Shown: one piece after another, positions 53,965 to 62,905 of the stretch | How positions within the stretch are numbered: position 1 is the first letter of the stretch | How the letters are laid out: each line of letters begins with the position of its first letter | Assembly (NCBI RefSeq): GCF_000016065.1 | Contig: NC_009092.1 | Location: forward strand, 1,984,001-2,048,000 | Reading direction: 5' to 3' | Source: Shewanella loihica PV-4 | GTDB taxonomy: Bacteria > Pseudomonadota > Gammaproteobacteria > Enterobacterales > Shewanellaceae | Length of the DNA: 64,000 nucleotides | Made by a program: the position numbers and the translations under genes | The notes under the pieces: model-generated | What the model was told of the DNA's origin: nothing | Seen by the model: the letters and a program-made list of their open reading frames with translations, nothing else | Databases searched by the model: none

Positions 53965-54945
53965 ATGTCTCAGTTTGTAGTATGTGCGTTATATAAGTTT
54001 GTCTCCCTGCCGGCCTTCGAAGCCCTGCAGCAGCCGTTGCTGAAGGAGATGGAATCTTTAGAGATCAAGGGCACTTTGCTGCTGGCCAGCGAAGGGATCA
54101 ACGGTACGGTCGCCGGCAGTCAGGCGGGGATCGATAGTCTGCTGGCCTGGTTAGACGCCCAGCCAGGGCTGGATAATATCGTCTACAAGCTGTCTTTTGA
54201 CGATGAGATGCCATTCTATCGTACTAAGGTCAAGCTGAAGAAAGAGATAGTCACCATGGGGGTCGAAGGCATAGATCCCCGTAAGGTGGTGGGCACCTAT
54301 GTGAAGCCTAAGGACTGGAACAAGCTGATCTCAGATCCCGAGGTGCTGCTGATTGACACCCGTAACGACTATGAGGTCAACATAGGCACCTTCAAGAATG
54401 CGGTCGACCCTAAGACCCAGACCTTCAGAGAGTTTCCCGACTATGTGAAGCAGAATCTGGATCCTAAGCAACACAAGAAGGTTGCCATGTTCTGCACCGG
54501 CGGCATTCGCTGCGAGAAATCCACCGCCTACCTCAAAGAGCAGGGGTTCGATGAGGTGTATCACTTAGAAGGCGGCGTGCTTAAGTATCTGGAAGAGGTT
54601 AAGCCCGAGGAGAGTCTCTGGGAAGGCGAGTGTTTCGTGTTCGACAATCGCGTGTCGGTCAACCATCAGCTGGAAAAGGGACAGTACGACCAGTGTAATG
54701 CCTGTCGTCTGCCTATTACCGAAGAAGACAAACAAAGCGAGCATTATGTGCAGGGCGTAAGCTGCCCACACTGCATAGACAAGTTGTCTGACAAGCAGCG
54801 CAAGCGTTTCGTCGAGCGTGAGCGTCAGGTGCAACTGGCCAAGTCACGCGGCGAGAGCCATATCGGCAGCGATGTGAAGCAAGTGATTGAGGCGCGCCGT
54901 CAGGACAAGGTCGAGCGCAAACAGCGCCAGCATCAGGAAGGTTAA
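53965..54945 (+). CDS. trhO: tRNA uridine(34) hydroxylase TrhO (rhodanese type)
   Basis: 326 residues. An N-terminal acylphosphatase-like domain ([20 protein letters not shown]) precedes a rhodanese domain with [18 protein letters not shown] and catalytic Cys in [16 protein letters not shown]. The C-terminal zinc-like Cys set is CNACRLP and CPHC. TrhO (YceA) hydroxylates uridine 34 of tRNAs on the way to 5-methoxyuridine or cmo5U using O2. A terminator lies 185 bases downstream. Confidence 0.95.
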   Translation: MSQFVVCALYKFVSLPAFEALQQPLLKEMESLEIKGTLLLASEGINGTVAGSQAGIDSLLAWLDAQPGLDNIVYKLSFDDEMPFYRTKVKLKKEIVTMGVEGIDPRKVVGTYVKPKDWNKLISDPEVLLIDTRNDYEVNIGTFKNAVDPKTQTFREFPDYVKQNLDPKQHKKVAMFCTGGIRCEKSTAYLKEQGFDEVYHLEGGVLKYLEEVKPEESLWEGECFVFDNRVSVNHQLEKGQYDQCNACRLPITEEDKQSEHYVQGVSCPHCIDKLSDKQRKRFVERERQVQLAKSRGESHIGSDVKQVIEARRQDKVERKQRQHQEG

Positions 54946-55130
54946 CTGGTCGGCTCTGATATCTGCACCATTTGCTGGGCGATAAGCCAGAACAGCTTCT
55001 ATACTTAAAGGGCTGCTAGAGATGAGTTGCATCGGGCGACCTGTCTGCTTGATGAGCAGTATTGGCGAGGATGTAGATAGCCTTTCAGTTTTTAGAGTCT
55101 GAGCCAATGTATTCAGAGTAAGAAGCAAAG

Positions 55131-55163
55131 GCGAGTGTTGTGTTATGCAATGCTCGCTTTTTT
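55131..55163 (+). terminator. Rho-independent terminator downstream of trhO
   Basis: GCGAGTGTTG pairs with CAATGCTCGC (two wobbles) around a TGTTATG loop, followed by TTTTTT. Confidence 0.85.
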
Positions 55164-55630
55164 ATTGGCTGCATGCTGATTGCCCATTTCCTGATTGACT
55201 GCATCCTTTATTGGTTGCGTTTGGTCGACCTATTTCTGGTGAGCAGAAGAGAAGTCAGTTGCTGCATTTGATCTAATTGCCCTGAACCTCCTACTTATGA
55301 GGGGCATATTGTGCGGGGCAAAGTGTGTTGTGCGGGGTAAAGTGTGGAGACGTGTTAGGTGCAGACGGCTAACAGCAAACTGGTCCTTTTCCGTTAACCC
55401 AGAGTCTGTATCTTCTTCTAGAAAAAAATCCCATGAAATCCGCTATAATTTATAAATTTTAATTATTTATATTAAGTTCCTACCTTTTATCCTCGGTTTC
55501 TCAACCTCTCATTTTCTGTTTGTACGCATAACCCAAAACTCACCTAAGTCATTATTTTCAAATTTCTTAGTGGTAAAGGTCGCCATGCGATACAGATCCT
55601 GGATGTAATTTATTTTCATTTCGCTATTTA

Positions 55631-55669
55631 CTTAGCCTGCTAAATAAATATAATGCTTAGCATGCTAAG
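55631..55669. promoter_or_regulatory. Two palindromic operators, probably MarR autoregulation
   Basis: CTTAGCATGCTAAG (55656-55669) is a perfect palindrome; CTTAGCCTGCTAAA (55631-55644) is a near copy 25 bases upstream. They lie 40-78 bases before the MarR gene, across the likely promoter. TTAGC.TGCTAA sites of this form are typical of MarR-family operators, so binding by the adjacent regulator is inferred. Confidence 0.75.
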
Positions 55670-55708
55670 TAATTTGACGGGTGTCGCTACCCAGCAAAGA
55701 GGATCAAG

Positions 55709-56188
55709 ATGACAGCAGAAAATCGAGATTGGGCCGAATCGTCCAATGCTGAGCGAGTCGCCAGGCTCGCAAGACTATGGCGCATGGTCGCCGATGCCGA
55801 GCTTGCCCCATTGGGCTTGACCCATAGCCGCTGGAGTGTGCTTTGGAAGCTCTATCGCATGGGCCAGCAGACCAGTCAGAAAGATCTGGCCGAGGCCCTC
55901 GAGATCGAGTTGGCGTCCTTGATGCGCACCCTGAGTCAGCTGGAGCAGCAGGCCCTTATTGAGCGACACTGCTGCGAGCATGACAAGCGCGTGCGGCGCG
56001 TCTCCCTGACCCAGGCCGGCCTGGATCTGCTGGCCTTTATCCGTCAGCGCATTATCGATCTGCGCGCGGAGCTTTATCAGGGCGTCAGCCCAGAGCAGCT
56101 CGAGGCGTTCGAATTTGTGCTCAACCGTATCAGCGAAAACGCCGTAAAGAAATTACACCCCGACGCCACAGATAAAGAGGAAAAGTAG
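55709..56188 (+). CDS. MarR-family transcriptional regulator
   Basis: 159 residues, standard size. The winged helix part is TSQKDLAEALEIELASLMRTLSQLEQQALIERH (shown here as QKDLAEALEIELASLMRTL, residues about 57-75), followed by the wing DKRVRRVSLTQAGLDLL. MarR/SlyA proteins are dimeric repressors released by small aromatic or oxidant ligands. It begins a three-gene cassette with a membrane-fusion protein (gap of 5 bases) and a FUSC-type inner-membrane protein, and two palindromes lie upstream. Confidence 0.93.
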   Translation: MTAENRDWAESSNAERVARLARLWRMVADAELAPLGLTHSRWSVLWKLYRMGQQTSQKDLAEALEIELASLMRTLSQLEQQALIERHCCEHDKRVRRVSLTQAGLDLLAFIRQRIIDLRAELYQGVSPEQLEAFEFVLNRISENAVKKLHPDATDKEEK

Positions 56189-56193
56189 AAAGC

Positions 56194-57252
56194 ATGACAC
56201 CGGATCAGCAATTTGCCCGTTTAGTTAAGTTTGCCAGCATCGGCTTCATTCTGCTGTTTGGTTATTTCCTGGTGGCCGACCTTAAAATGCCGCTAACCAC
56301 CCAGGCGATGGCGACGCGCACCATTACCCAGGTAGCGCCTCAGGTGAGTGGCCGAGTCGTCTCGGTACAGGTCGCCAATAACCAGAAGGTGCAGCAGGGG
56401 GATCTGCTGTTTAGCCTGGATGCCACCCCTTTCTTGCTGGCCCAGGAGCAGGCCGAGTTGGCCCTGGAGCAGGCGAGACAAGATAACGCCGAGTTAGATG
56501 CGGCCATTGCCGCCGCGACCGCCGAGGTGAACGCCAAAGAGATCGCCTACGCGCTCAAGCAGCGTGAGGCCAAACGTATTCAATCACTCTATGCTAATCA
56601 GAGCGTGTCGCAGCAGATGATCGATCAGGCCCAAACTGAGGTGAAAGCCAGTCGCTCACAGTTGCTGGCCGCCAAGGCGCAGCTGGCTAAGGTACAGACC
56701 CTGAGGGGCTTGCCGGGTGAGGATAACCTCAAGCTGCGTCAGGCCAAGAATCGTCTGTCTCAGGCAACATTGGCCCTGAGTTATACCCAGATCCGCGCCG
56801 AACACGATGGTGTGGTCACCAACGTGCAGCTGGCCTCGGGCAACATGGTGAATCAGTCGACGCCCGTCATGGCGCTGCTGCTGGATAATGTGGATGTGAT
56901 CGCCGATTTTCGTGAGAAGAACCTGCGCCACATCGCCCCTGGTGCGACCGCGCTGGTGGCCTTCGATGGTCGCCCGGGTGAGCTGTTTCAGGCGAGCGTC
57001 AGTAGTGTCGATGCCGGTGTGAGTCAGGCCCAGTTCGATGCCAATGGACGTCTGGCGACTCCAACCGAGTCAAATCGTTGGGTGCGAGATGCCCAGCGTT
57101 TCCGTCTTCATCTGGAGCTTGCACCCGATGTGGCCATAACCCTGCCGGCCGGCGCCAAGGCAACCGTGCAGCTTCAGCCAAGCAATGTGATCTATGAGCT
57201 GTTTGCCAAGGTGCAGATCAAGTTCATCAGCCTGCTGCATTACATCTACTAG
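56194..57252 (+). CDS. HlyD/EmrA-family membrane-fusion protein
   Basis: 352 residues. One N-terminal membrane helix (FASIGFILLFGYFLVADL) precedes the lipoyl/barrel-sandwich half VAPQVSGRVVSVQVANNQKV, a coiled-coil hairpin (LALEQARQDNAELDAAIAAA to QSVSQQMIDQAQTEVK) and the second half LSYTQIRAEHDGVVTNVQLA with TPVMALLLDNVDVIADF. It is the periplasmic adaptor of a drug/aromatic-acid efflux pump of the AaeA/EmrA type. It lies between the MarR gene and the FUSC-like permease. Confidence 0.92.
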   Translation: MTPDQQFARLVKFASIGFILLFGYFLVADLKMPLTTQAMATRTITQVAPQVSGRVVSVQVANNQKVQQGDLLFSLDATPFLLAQEQAELALEQARQDNAELDAAIAAATAEVNAKEIAYALKQREAKRIQSLYANQSVSQQMIDQAQTEVKASRSQLLAAKAQLAKVQTLRGLPGEDNLKLRQAKNRLSQATLALSYTQIRAEHDGVVTNVQLASGNMVNQSTPVMALLLDNVDVIADFREKNLRHIAPGATALVAFDGRPGELFQASVSSVDAGVSQAQFDANGRLATPTESNRWVRDAQRFRLHLELAPDVAITLPAGAKATVQLQPSNVIYELFAKVQIKFISLLHYIY

Positions 57253-57261
57253 GGGCGAAGG

Positions 57262-58290
57262 GTGTTAATTCGTCATCATCCCTTAAGTGCTAACGATCTG
57301 CGCCAGTGTCTGCGTATCGCGACTGGTGCCACCTTGGGCTTTCTCAGCTGCAAGGTGCTGGAATTTAACTACGGGGTCTTCTTTACCGTTCTGCCCATGT
57401 TGATGCTGGGGATCTTGCCTAAGATGTCGCTGCATGTGGTGCGGCAAGTGATGGCCTCATCCGCCATCGCCATCATAGAGGTGGCGCTGCTGGCCGAGTA
57501 TTTGGGCTCGCACCCGATAGTGATGTCTATCGTCGCTTTTTTGCTGTTTCTCTATCGCTTTGCCTGCATGTCCCGTGGCAGCCTGTTTCTGTTTGGCGCC
57601 ACAGGGGTGATTAGCCTGAGCATAATGCTGCACTTTGCCAGTTACCCGGATACAGATGTGACAGAGCTGGCGATCAATAACTTTATGGGTTGTGGCTTTT
57701 CCGTGCTTATCGCCTATCTGATGATGTACCTGTTTCCCGACGTCGATGCACGGGCGCCTATGGCAGCCATGCCTAAGGCGCCCCATCGCATGCGTCACGA
57801 GGCGCTGATGGGGGCGACTATCGCCACCATCTCCTTCGCCGTGTTTCAGGTGTTTGATCTGCGTGATTCCTTGGCGGCCCAGGCGACGACATTGTTGTTA
57901 CTCTTTCCCATGCACTGGAACGGTGCCCTGGGTTATGCCAGACGCCGCGCCGTAGGTACCATACTCGGGGTGACCTGCGGCCTCTTGATGCAACTGCTGC
58001 TCTATACCTGGGCCCATGAGCTGGTGCTCCTGCTGCCGCTGTTCTGGCTGGTGACCCTGCTGTTCAGTCAGGCTCATGTGACAGAGGCGATGGGCTCTGG
58101 CGTGGGGTTCGGCGCCATGACCACCATGGGTGCCCTCTATGGACAAAACCTGACGCCCGCAAACGATCTCATCTACAGCAGCCTCTATCGCGGCGCGAGC
58201 ATCTTAGGCGCCATAGTGCTGACCCTGATGGCCTGTTACCTGGTGCATCTGCTGCTTAACCGCTTCGAGGCCACCCGTTTCGGCCATTAG
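57262..58290 (+). CDS. FUSC/DUF2955-family inner-membrane efflux protein
   Basis: 342 residues starting at GTG 57262 (GGGGCGAAGG upstream). About ten membrane helices in two halves: [22 protein letters not shown] and [20 protein letters not shown] in the first, and [29 protein letters not shown] and [21 protein letters not shown] in the second, the pattern of AaeB/FUSC permeases. It likely pairs with the upstream HlyD protein to export aromatic acids or drugs under MarR control. Outer-membrane partner not in the window. Confidence 0.88.
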   Translation: MLIRHHPLSANDLRQCLRIATGATLGFLSCKVLEFNYGVFFTVLPMLMLGILPKMSLHVVRQVMASSAIAIIEVALLAEYLGSHPIVMSIVAFLLFLYRFACMSRGSLFLFGATGVISLSIMLHFASYPDTDVTELAINNFMGCGFSVLIAYLMMYLFPDVDARAPMAAMPKAPHRMRHEALMGATIATISFAVFQVFDLRDSLAAQATTLLLLFPMHWNGALGYARRRAVGTILGVTCGLLMQLLLYTWAHELVLLLPLFWLVTLLFSQAHVTEAMGSGVGFGAMTTMGALYGQNLTPANDLIYSSLYRGASILGAIVLTLMACYLVHLLLNRFEATRFGH

Positions 58291-59090
58291 TCCTCGGTTT
58301 TCTTTGCCGGGGTCTCCTCCTGGTCGCTAACCCGGTTTAGCACCCCCTTGAGGAGGTCCATCGGCAGAGGGAAGAGGATAGTCGAGTTCTTCTCGCCGGC
58401 GATCTCTGTCAGGGTCTGCAGGTAACGCAGTAAGATGGCGTTGGGCGATTTTTTCAGGTTCTGCGCCGCTTCTACCAGCTTGGCCGAGGCCTCCATCTCG
58501 CCCGAGGCGTGGATCACCTTGGCGCGACGGATCCGCTCCGCCTCTGCCTGTCTGGCGATGGCGCGCACCATGGTCTCGTTGAGATCCACATGCTTTATCT
58601 CCACGTTAGAGACCTTGATCCCCCAGCCGTCGGTGCGGCTGTCGAGGATAGACTGAATGTCGGTGTTGAGCATATCGCGATTGGCCAGCATCTCGTCCAG
58701 CTCATGTTGCCCGAGTACCGAGCGCAGCGTGGTCTGCGCCAGCTGGGAGGTGGCCTGCAGAAAATCCTCCACATTGATGATCGCCTTCTGGGCGTCTATC
58801 ACCCGAAAGTAGATCACGGCATTGACCTGTACCGAGACGTTGTCGCGGCTGATCACATCCTGAGTCGGCACATCCATCACCACGGTGCGCAGATCCACCC
58901 GCACCATCTGTTGCACCAGGGGGATCACTATGATGAGGCCTGGGCCCTTGACCCGGTAGAAGCGCCCGAGCATGAAGATCACCCCGCGTTCATATTCCCG
59001 CAGGATCTTGAAGGTGCTGATAAGCAGTGACACCAGCAGGAAGATGAGGGCGACGAAGAACAGCTGGGTATTGTAGGCTAAGGCTTGCAT
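58287..59090 (-). CDS. Slipin (stomatin-like SPFH protein)
   Basis: 267 residues. An N-terminal membrane segment ([17 protein letters not shown]) leads to the SPFH domain [49 protein letters not shown] and [18 protein letters not shown]. The C-terminal coiled region is [20 protein letters not shown]. It partners with the NfeD protease encoded just upstream (gap of about nine bases), a standard bacterial slipin/NfeD pair that forms membrane microdomains. Function in detail unknown. Confidence 0.95.
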   Translation of the reverse strand: MQALAYNTQLFFVALIFLLVSLLISTFKILREYERGVIFMLGRFYRVKGPGLIIVIPLVQQMVRVDLRTVVMDVPTQDVISRDNVSVQVNAVIYFRVIDAQKAIINVEDFLQATSQLAQTTLRSVLGQHELDEMLANRDMLNTDIQSILDSRTDGWGIKVSNVEIKHVDLNETMVRAIARQAEAERIRRAKVIHASGEMEASAKLVEAAQNLKKSPNAILLRYLQTLTEIAGEKNSTILFPLPMDLLKGVLNRVSDQEETPAKKTED

Positions 59091-59099
59091 ATCAACCTC

Positions 59100-60602
59100 C
59101 TAAGGATTGTCTGAATCGGGCAGCGTCGCCGCTGGGGTGACGATCAGGGTAAGTTTGTCGCGCCCAAGTACGATAACCGTCTCACCCGTCTGGGTCTGGG
59201 AATCGGATCTGGCCTGCCAACACTCGCCGCCCAGGGTGACCAGGCCGTACTTCTCGAAGCCTTTTACCACCCGAGCGCTGGCGCCGATGAGCAGATCGTC
59301 GCCGCTGACGTTGGCAGCCTTGCGCGCCTTCCACAGGCTGGAGAGCACCCAGAGAGAGAAGCCCGACGCGGTAACCGTCACCGCGGCGATGAGTGGCAGT
59401 GAGATGGAGAGATCGCCGCCCTCGGCATCGATAAGAAACAGCGAGCCCAGGGCGAAGGCCGCGATACCACCCAGGCCCAGAATGCCGAAGCTGGGCACCA
59501 TGGACTCGGCGACGATGAGGGCGATGCCCAGCAGGATAAGTCCGAGCCCGGCGTAGTTGACCGGCAGCAGCTGAAAGGCGTAGAGGGCTACCAGGAGGGC
59601 GATGCCGCCGGTGACACCGGCAACGCCTATGCCAGGGCTGTAAAACTCCAGCAGCAGACCATAGATACCGATCAACATCAGGATATAGGCGATGTTGGGA
59701 TCGGTTATGGTGGCGATGACGCGATTGCGCCAACTCTGCTGACGGGGAGCCAGATTCGCCCCAGCAAGGGACAGGCGCTTAGCCTTGCCATCCACCACCA
59801 CGCTAAAGCCTTCGAGTTTGGCCACCAACTCTTGTGGATCGGCCGCTATCAGGTCAATCACATTCTGGGCCAGTGCCTCATCTGAGGTGAGAGTGGCGGC
59901 ATCGATAACCGCGCGCTCGGCAAACTCGACGTTACGCCCCCTCAGGTTAGCCAGGGAGCGAATGTAGGCCACCGCATCGTTGAGCACCTTGTGGGCCATG
60001 GCATCTTTGTTGTCCTTTGGCGTTGACTCGGGAGTAGACTGACCCGCGCCATCTTTTTGTGCTGCCTTATCTTGTGAGCCAGATTCTTTGGGATCAGAAC
60101 CAGAGCCTGAACCGGAACCAGAGTCCTGGGGGGAGGAGGGCATGCCCAGCTGCACAGGCGTCGCCGCGCCTAGTGTGGTGGCGGGCGCCATGGCGGCTAT
60201 ATGGCAGGCATAGAGCATATAGGTGCCGGCGCTCATGGCTCTGGCGCCCGGCGGGGCTACCAGACAGGCGATGGGGATCTTGGATGCAAGGATCGCCTGA
60301 TTGATGCTTCTGAGACTGGTGACCAGGCCCCCGGGGGTATCTAGCACTATCATGATAAGCTCGGGTCGTAGCTCAGCCGGCAGGCGATTGGCGTGGTCTA
60401 TCTCTTCGCTTAGGTATTCGCCTATGGCTGGGCCTATGGCGCCGCTAAATTGCAGCAGGGGAATGGGTTGGGGCGTGGTTTGCTGCGCGGACTCACTGTT
60501 TTCCTCTGCGGCCGACACGCTCTTATCCAGGCTCAGCGCTATTAGTAAGAGCAGCAAGAGCAAGGGGATAACACTCAATGAACGTCGGTTTAAGCAGTGC
60601 AT
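59100..60602 (-). CDS. NfeD-family membrane-bound serine protease
   Basis: 500 residues from ATG 60602, supported by GGGAG five bases upstream and an immediate signal peptide (HCLNRRSLSVIPLLLLLLL); a longer frame reaches 60758. A ClpP-like protease domain has IVLDTPGGLVTSLRSINQAI and APPGARAMSAGTYMLYACH with the catalytic Ser. A long Ser/Gly/Lys-rich insert (DSGSGSGSGSDPKESGSQDK) interrupts this domain. Four membrane helices and a C-terminal OB-fold (GASARVVKGFEKYGLVTLGG) complete NfeD. It cleaves stomatin-like substrates in the archaeal homologue. It is operon partner of slipin. Confidence 0.92.
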   Translation of the reverse strand: MHCLNRRSLSVIPLLLLLLLIALSLDKSVSAAEENSESAQQTTPQPIPLLQFSGAIGPAIGEYLSEEIDHANRLPAELRPELIMIVLDTPGGLVTSLRSINQAILASKIPIACLVAPPGARAMSAGTYMLYACHIAAMAPATTLGAATPVQLGMPSSPQDSGSGSGSGSDPKESGSQDKAAQKDGAGQSTPESTPKDNKDAMAHKVLNDAVAYIRSLANLRGRNVEFAERAVIDAATLTSDEALAQNVIDLIAADPQELVAKLEGFSVVVDGKAKRLSLAGANLAPRQQSWRNRVIATITDPNIAYILMLIGIYGLLLEFYSPGIGVAGVTGGIALLVALYAFQLLPVNYAGLGLILLGIALIVAESMVPSFGILGLGGIAAFALGSLFLIDAEGGDLSISLPLIAAVTVTASGFSLWVLSSLWKARKAANVSGDDLLIGASARVVKGFEKYGLVTLGGECWQARSDSQTQTGETVIVLGRDKLTLIVTPAATLPDSDNP

Positions 60603-60775
60603 AACGACTCCCAATATCCCTTTAAGTTTAGTCGATTTCCCATGGGCAATATTTGCGTCGGCATTGGCGGGCGCTTTTGCAGGCGCTTGGGTAGTAGGTA
60701 TTTGAGTCGGCCGCTTGTCTTTTATGCTGAGTGTGTTATTTTTCTCGGCTTTTTTCATGGGCGGGAGCGCTTAGC

Positions 60776-62161
60776 ATGTTTGTTGGATTCGATTATGGCA
60801 GCGCCAATTGCGCCGTCGGCATTATGGAAGGCGAAAGGGTGCAGCTGCTGCCCCTGGCGGGGGATTCTCACTACCTGGTATCGACCCTGTATGCCTTCGA
60901 CCGTGAGTTGATTGCCGAGGCCGTCTATCAGCAGCTAGCTGGTGAATTGAAGGCCGATTATGCCAAGCTGCGCTCGGCGCAGCTGAGCCGCGCCCGCCAT
61001 GCCCGTCAGGCGCTGGATCTCGACGGTGATGAGCAGGCGGTGTTTGTCGGTGAGCAGGCAGTGGCCCATTATCTTGAGATGCCCGAAGAGGGCTTCTATG
61101 TGCGCTCGCCCAAGTCTTTCCTGGGGGCAACCGGTCTGCGAGCGGATCAGATAGCCCTGTTTGAAGATATCGTCACCCTGATGATGATGCATATTAAGAG
61201 CTTAGCGGATAAGCAGTTGGGGGCTAAGGGAAGTGCTACTCATGCGGTGATCGGTCGTCCGGTCAACTTTCAGGGCATAGGCGGCGAGGAGAGCAATCGT
61301 CAGGCCGAAGCCATCCTGGCACTGGCGGCTAAACGCGCCGGTTTCATCGAGGTGAGTTTCCTGTTCGAGCCCTTGGCGGCGGGGATGGATTTCGAAGCTA
61401 GCCTGACCCAGGATAAGACAGTGCTGGTGGTGGATGTGGGCGGCGGCACCACAGACTGCTCTGTGGTGAAGATGGGGCCCTCTCATATTGCTAAGGCCGA
61501 TCGCAGCGAGGATTTTCTCGGCCATAGCGGCCAGCGCATCGGCGGTAACGATCTGGATATCGCCCTGGCGATGAAGGCCTTCATGCCCCACCTTGGGCTG
61601 GGGTCTCAGATGGTCAATGGCCTGCCAGTGCCCAGCCAACCCTTCTGGAATGCGGTGGCGGTCAACGACATCAGCGCGCAGCGTGACTTTGCCAGCCTGA
61701 CCAGTCGCAAGATGATAGAGGAGCTGATCAAGGATGCCGAGCGCTCGGATCTGCTGTCGCGCCTGCTCAAGGTGCAACGGGATCAGCTAGGCTATCGGTT
61801 GGTTCGCAGCGCCGAGGGGGCGAAAATTGCCCTGTCAGATAATGCGGCTACTCAATCGAGTCTGGATTATGTCGATGCTGCGCTGGTTGCCGAAGTCGAT
61901 CAGCAAGGCTTCGTCGATGCGATCGCTCAGCCTGTGGGCTTGATCCAGTCCTTAATGGCTGAGGCAATGGCCAAAGCAACAGATAAGGCGACGGACAAGG
62001 CGCAGGCCGATATTATCTATGTCACTGGCGGTACGGCCAAGAGCCCGGCAATTTACCAGAAGATTGCCCAGATGTATCCTGAGACTGAGATAGTGGTCGG
62101 TGACCACTTTGGCAGTGTGACCGCCGGACTAACCCGCTGGGCGCAGAAGGTATTTGGCTAA
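60776..62161 (+). CDS. yegD: Hsp70-like protein YegD
   Basis: 461 residues from ATG 60776 (GGGAG eight bases upstream). Actin-fold ATPase motifs: FVGFDYGSANCAVGIM (phosphate 1), VLVVDVGGGTTDCSVVKM (phosphate 2) and IIYVTGGTAKSPAIYQKI (adenosine). GRPVNFQGIGG follows the family pattern. No Hsp70 substrate-binding domain is present. YegD proteins are uncharacterised nucleotide-binding chaperone relatives. It is divergent from nfeD with about 170 bases between starts. Confidence 0.93.
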   Translation: MFVGFDYGSANCAVGIMEGERVQLLPLAGDSHYLVSTLYAFDRELIAEAVYQQLAGELKADYAKLRSAQLSRARHARQALDLDGDEQAVFVGEQAVAHYLEMPEEGFYVRSPKSFLGATGLRADQIALFEDIVTLMMMHIKSLADKQLGAKGSATHAVIGRPVNFQGIGGEESNRQAEAILALAAKRAGFIEVSFLFEPLAAGMDFEASLTQDKTVLVVDVGGGTTDCSVVKMGPSHIAKADRSEDFLGHSGQRIGGNDLDIALAMKAFMPHLGLGSQMVNGLPVPSQPFWNAVAVNDISAQRDFASLTSRKMIEELIKDAERSDLLSRLLKVQRDQLGYRLVRSAEGAKIALSDNAATQSSLDYVDAALVAEVDQQGFVDAIAQPVGLIQSLMAEAMAKATDKATDKAQADIIYVTGGTAKSPAIYQKIAQMYPETEIVVGDHFGSVTAGLTRWAQKVFG

Positions 62162-62228
62162 CGCAATAAGGTGTTAGGCCGTCAAGGCAATAAGACCATA
62201 AAGCAACGAGATAACAAGGTAACAAGGA

Positions 62229-62726
62229 ATGAAGATGAAAGCTTGGATTGGAATCATGTTTGCCGCAGCAACAAGCCTGCTGGCGGGCTGCGGCGATGAT
62301 GTGGGCAAAGTGAGCCTGGGGGTCTTTACCACCAAGGATGTGATTATCGAGGCCAGGCAAGATCCTAAGATCCCCGGCGTGACCTGTCATATCAGTCGTA
62401 TCGAGGCGAATCTAGACTTTGCCGATCCGTCGGATATGGGGATCGCCTGTCGTCAGACAGGGCCGATTTTGCCTGCGGATCTCGCCAATATCGACAAGAG
62501 CCACGGCGGCGAGGTGGTGTTTAAGGCTTCACTGAGTATCTTGTTCAAATCCCTCAAGGTGAGACGCATCTATGACGTCGACAGCCAGACGCTGATCTAT
62601 CTCTCATACTCCACCAAGGAGACAGATGGCAGCCATAAGCACAGCCTGTCGACCGTGCCCCTGTACGGCACCCAGGCCTGGCAAGCGCCTGCGGCGCAAA
62701 ACGGAGAGCCAGCGGCTAAGAACTGA
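62229..62726 (+). CDS. creA: CreA-family protein with lipoprotein signal
   Basis: 165 residues. The N-terminus has a lipobox LLAGC (about residue 18), unusual because E. coli CreA has an ordinary signal. The CreA core is clear: VGKVSLGVFTTKDVIIEA, DPKIPGVTCHISRIEA, MGIACRQTGPI, FKSLKVRRIYDV and LIYLSYSTKETDGS with HSLSTVPLYG. The last codons (NGEPAAKN) lie in the first unit of a 21-bp tandem repeat. Function unknown. A short ribosome site AAGGAATG precedes the start. Confidence 0.9.
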   Translation: MKMKAWIGIMFAAATSLLAGCGDDVGKVSLGVFTTKDVIIEARQDPKIPGVTCHISRIEANLDFADPSDMGIACRQTGPILPADLANIDKSHGGEVVFKASLSILFKSLKVRRIYDVDSQTLIYLSYSTKETDGSHKHSLSTVPLYGTQAWQAPAAQNGEPAAKN

Positions 62727-62808
62727 GCGCCAGCGGCTAAGAGCTGAGAGTCAGCGGCAAAAAATTGATTGCAAGCAGCGCCAAACGGAGCGCCAGCGGC
62801 TCATTAAC
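62704..62808. repeat. Five tandem 21-bp units over the creA stop codon
   Basis: Units at 62704, 62725, 62746, 62767 and 62788 share GAGxGCCAGCGGCTAAGA; the fourth is most diverged. The creA stop is formed at 62724-62726, between units 1 and 2. In the next frame the repeat reads as an open Arg/Gln-rich heptad (TESQRLR TERQRLR AESQRQK). This suggests a former C-terminal extension lost by frameshift or a young minisatellite. Confidence 0.8.
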
Positions 62809-62845
62809 GTGAATCGGAAAAACCTGCAGCTAATCAAAACAAAGA

Positions 62846-62873
62846 AAACGCCGTCATCTGACGGTGTTTTTTT
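62846..62873 (+). terminator. Rho-independent terminator after creA
   Basis: AAAACGCCGTC / GACGGTGTTTT stem with loop ATCT, one wobble, then a T run. It lies 120 bases after the creA stop, beyond the 21-bp repeat, and could also face the converging metC. Confidence 0.9.
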
Positions 62874-62905
62874 ATGGGAATCCTCTGCCTTATTCAGGTG
62901 AGGCG

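Larger units (their letters stand above)
54946..55708. other. Intergenic region between trhO and the MarR gene
   Basis: 763 bases without a supported gene. It contains the trhO terminator (55131-55163), AT-rich DNA from about 55430 and the two MarR-type palindromes at 55631-55669. The 185 bases between trhO and its terminator could be a long 3' UTR; no RNA family recognised. Confidence 0.6.
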
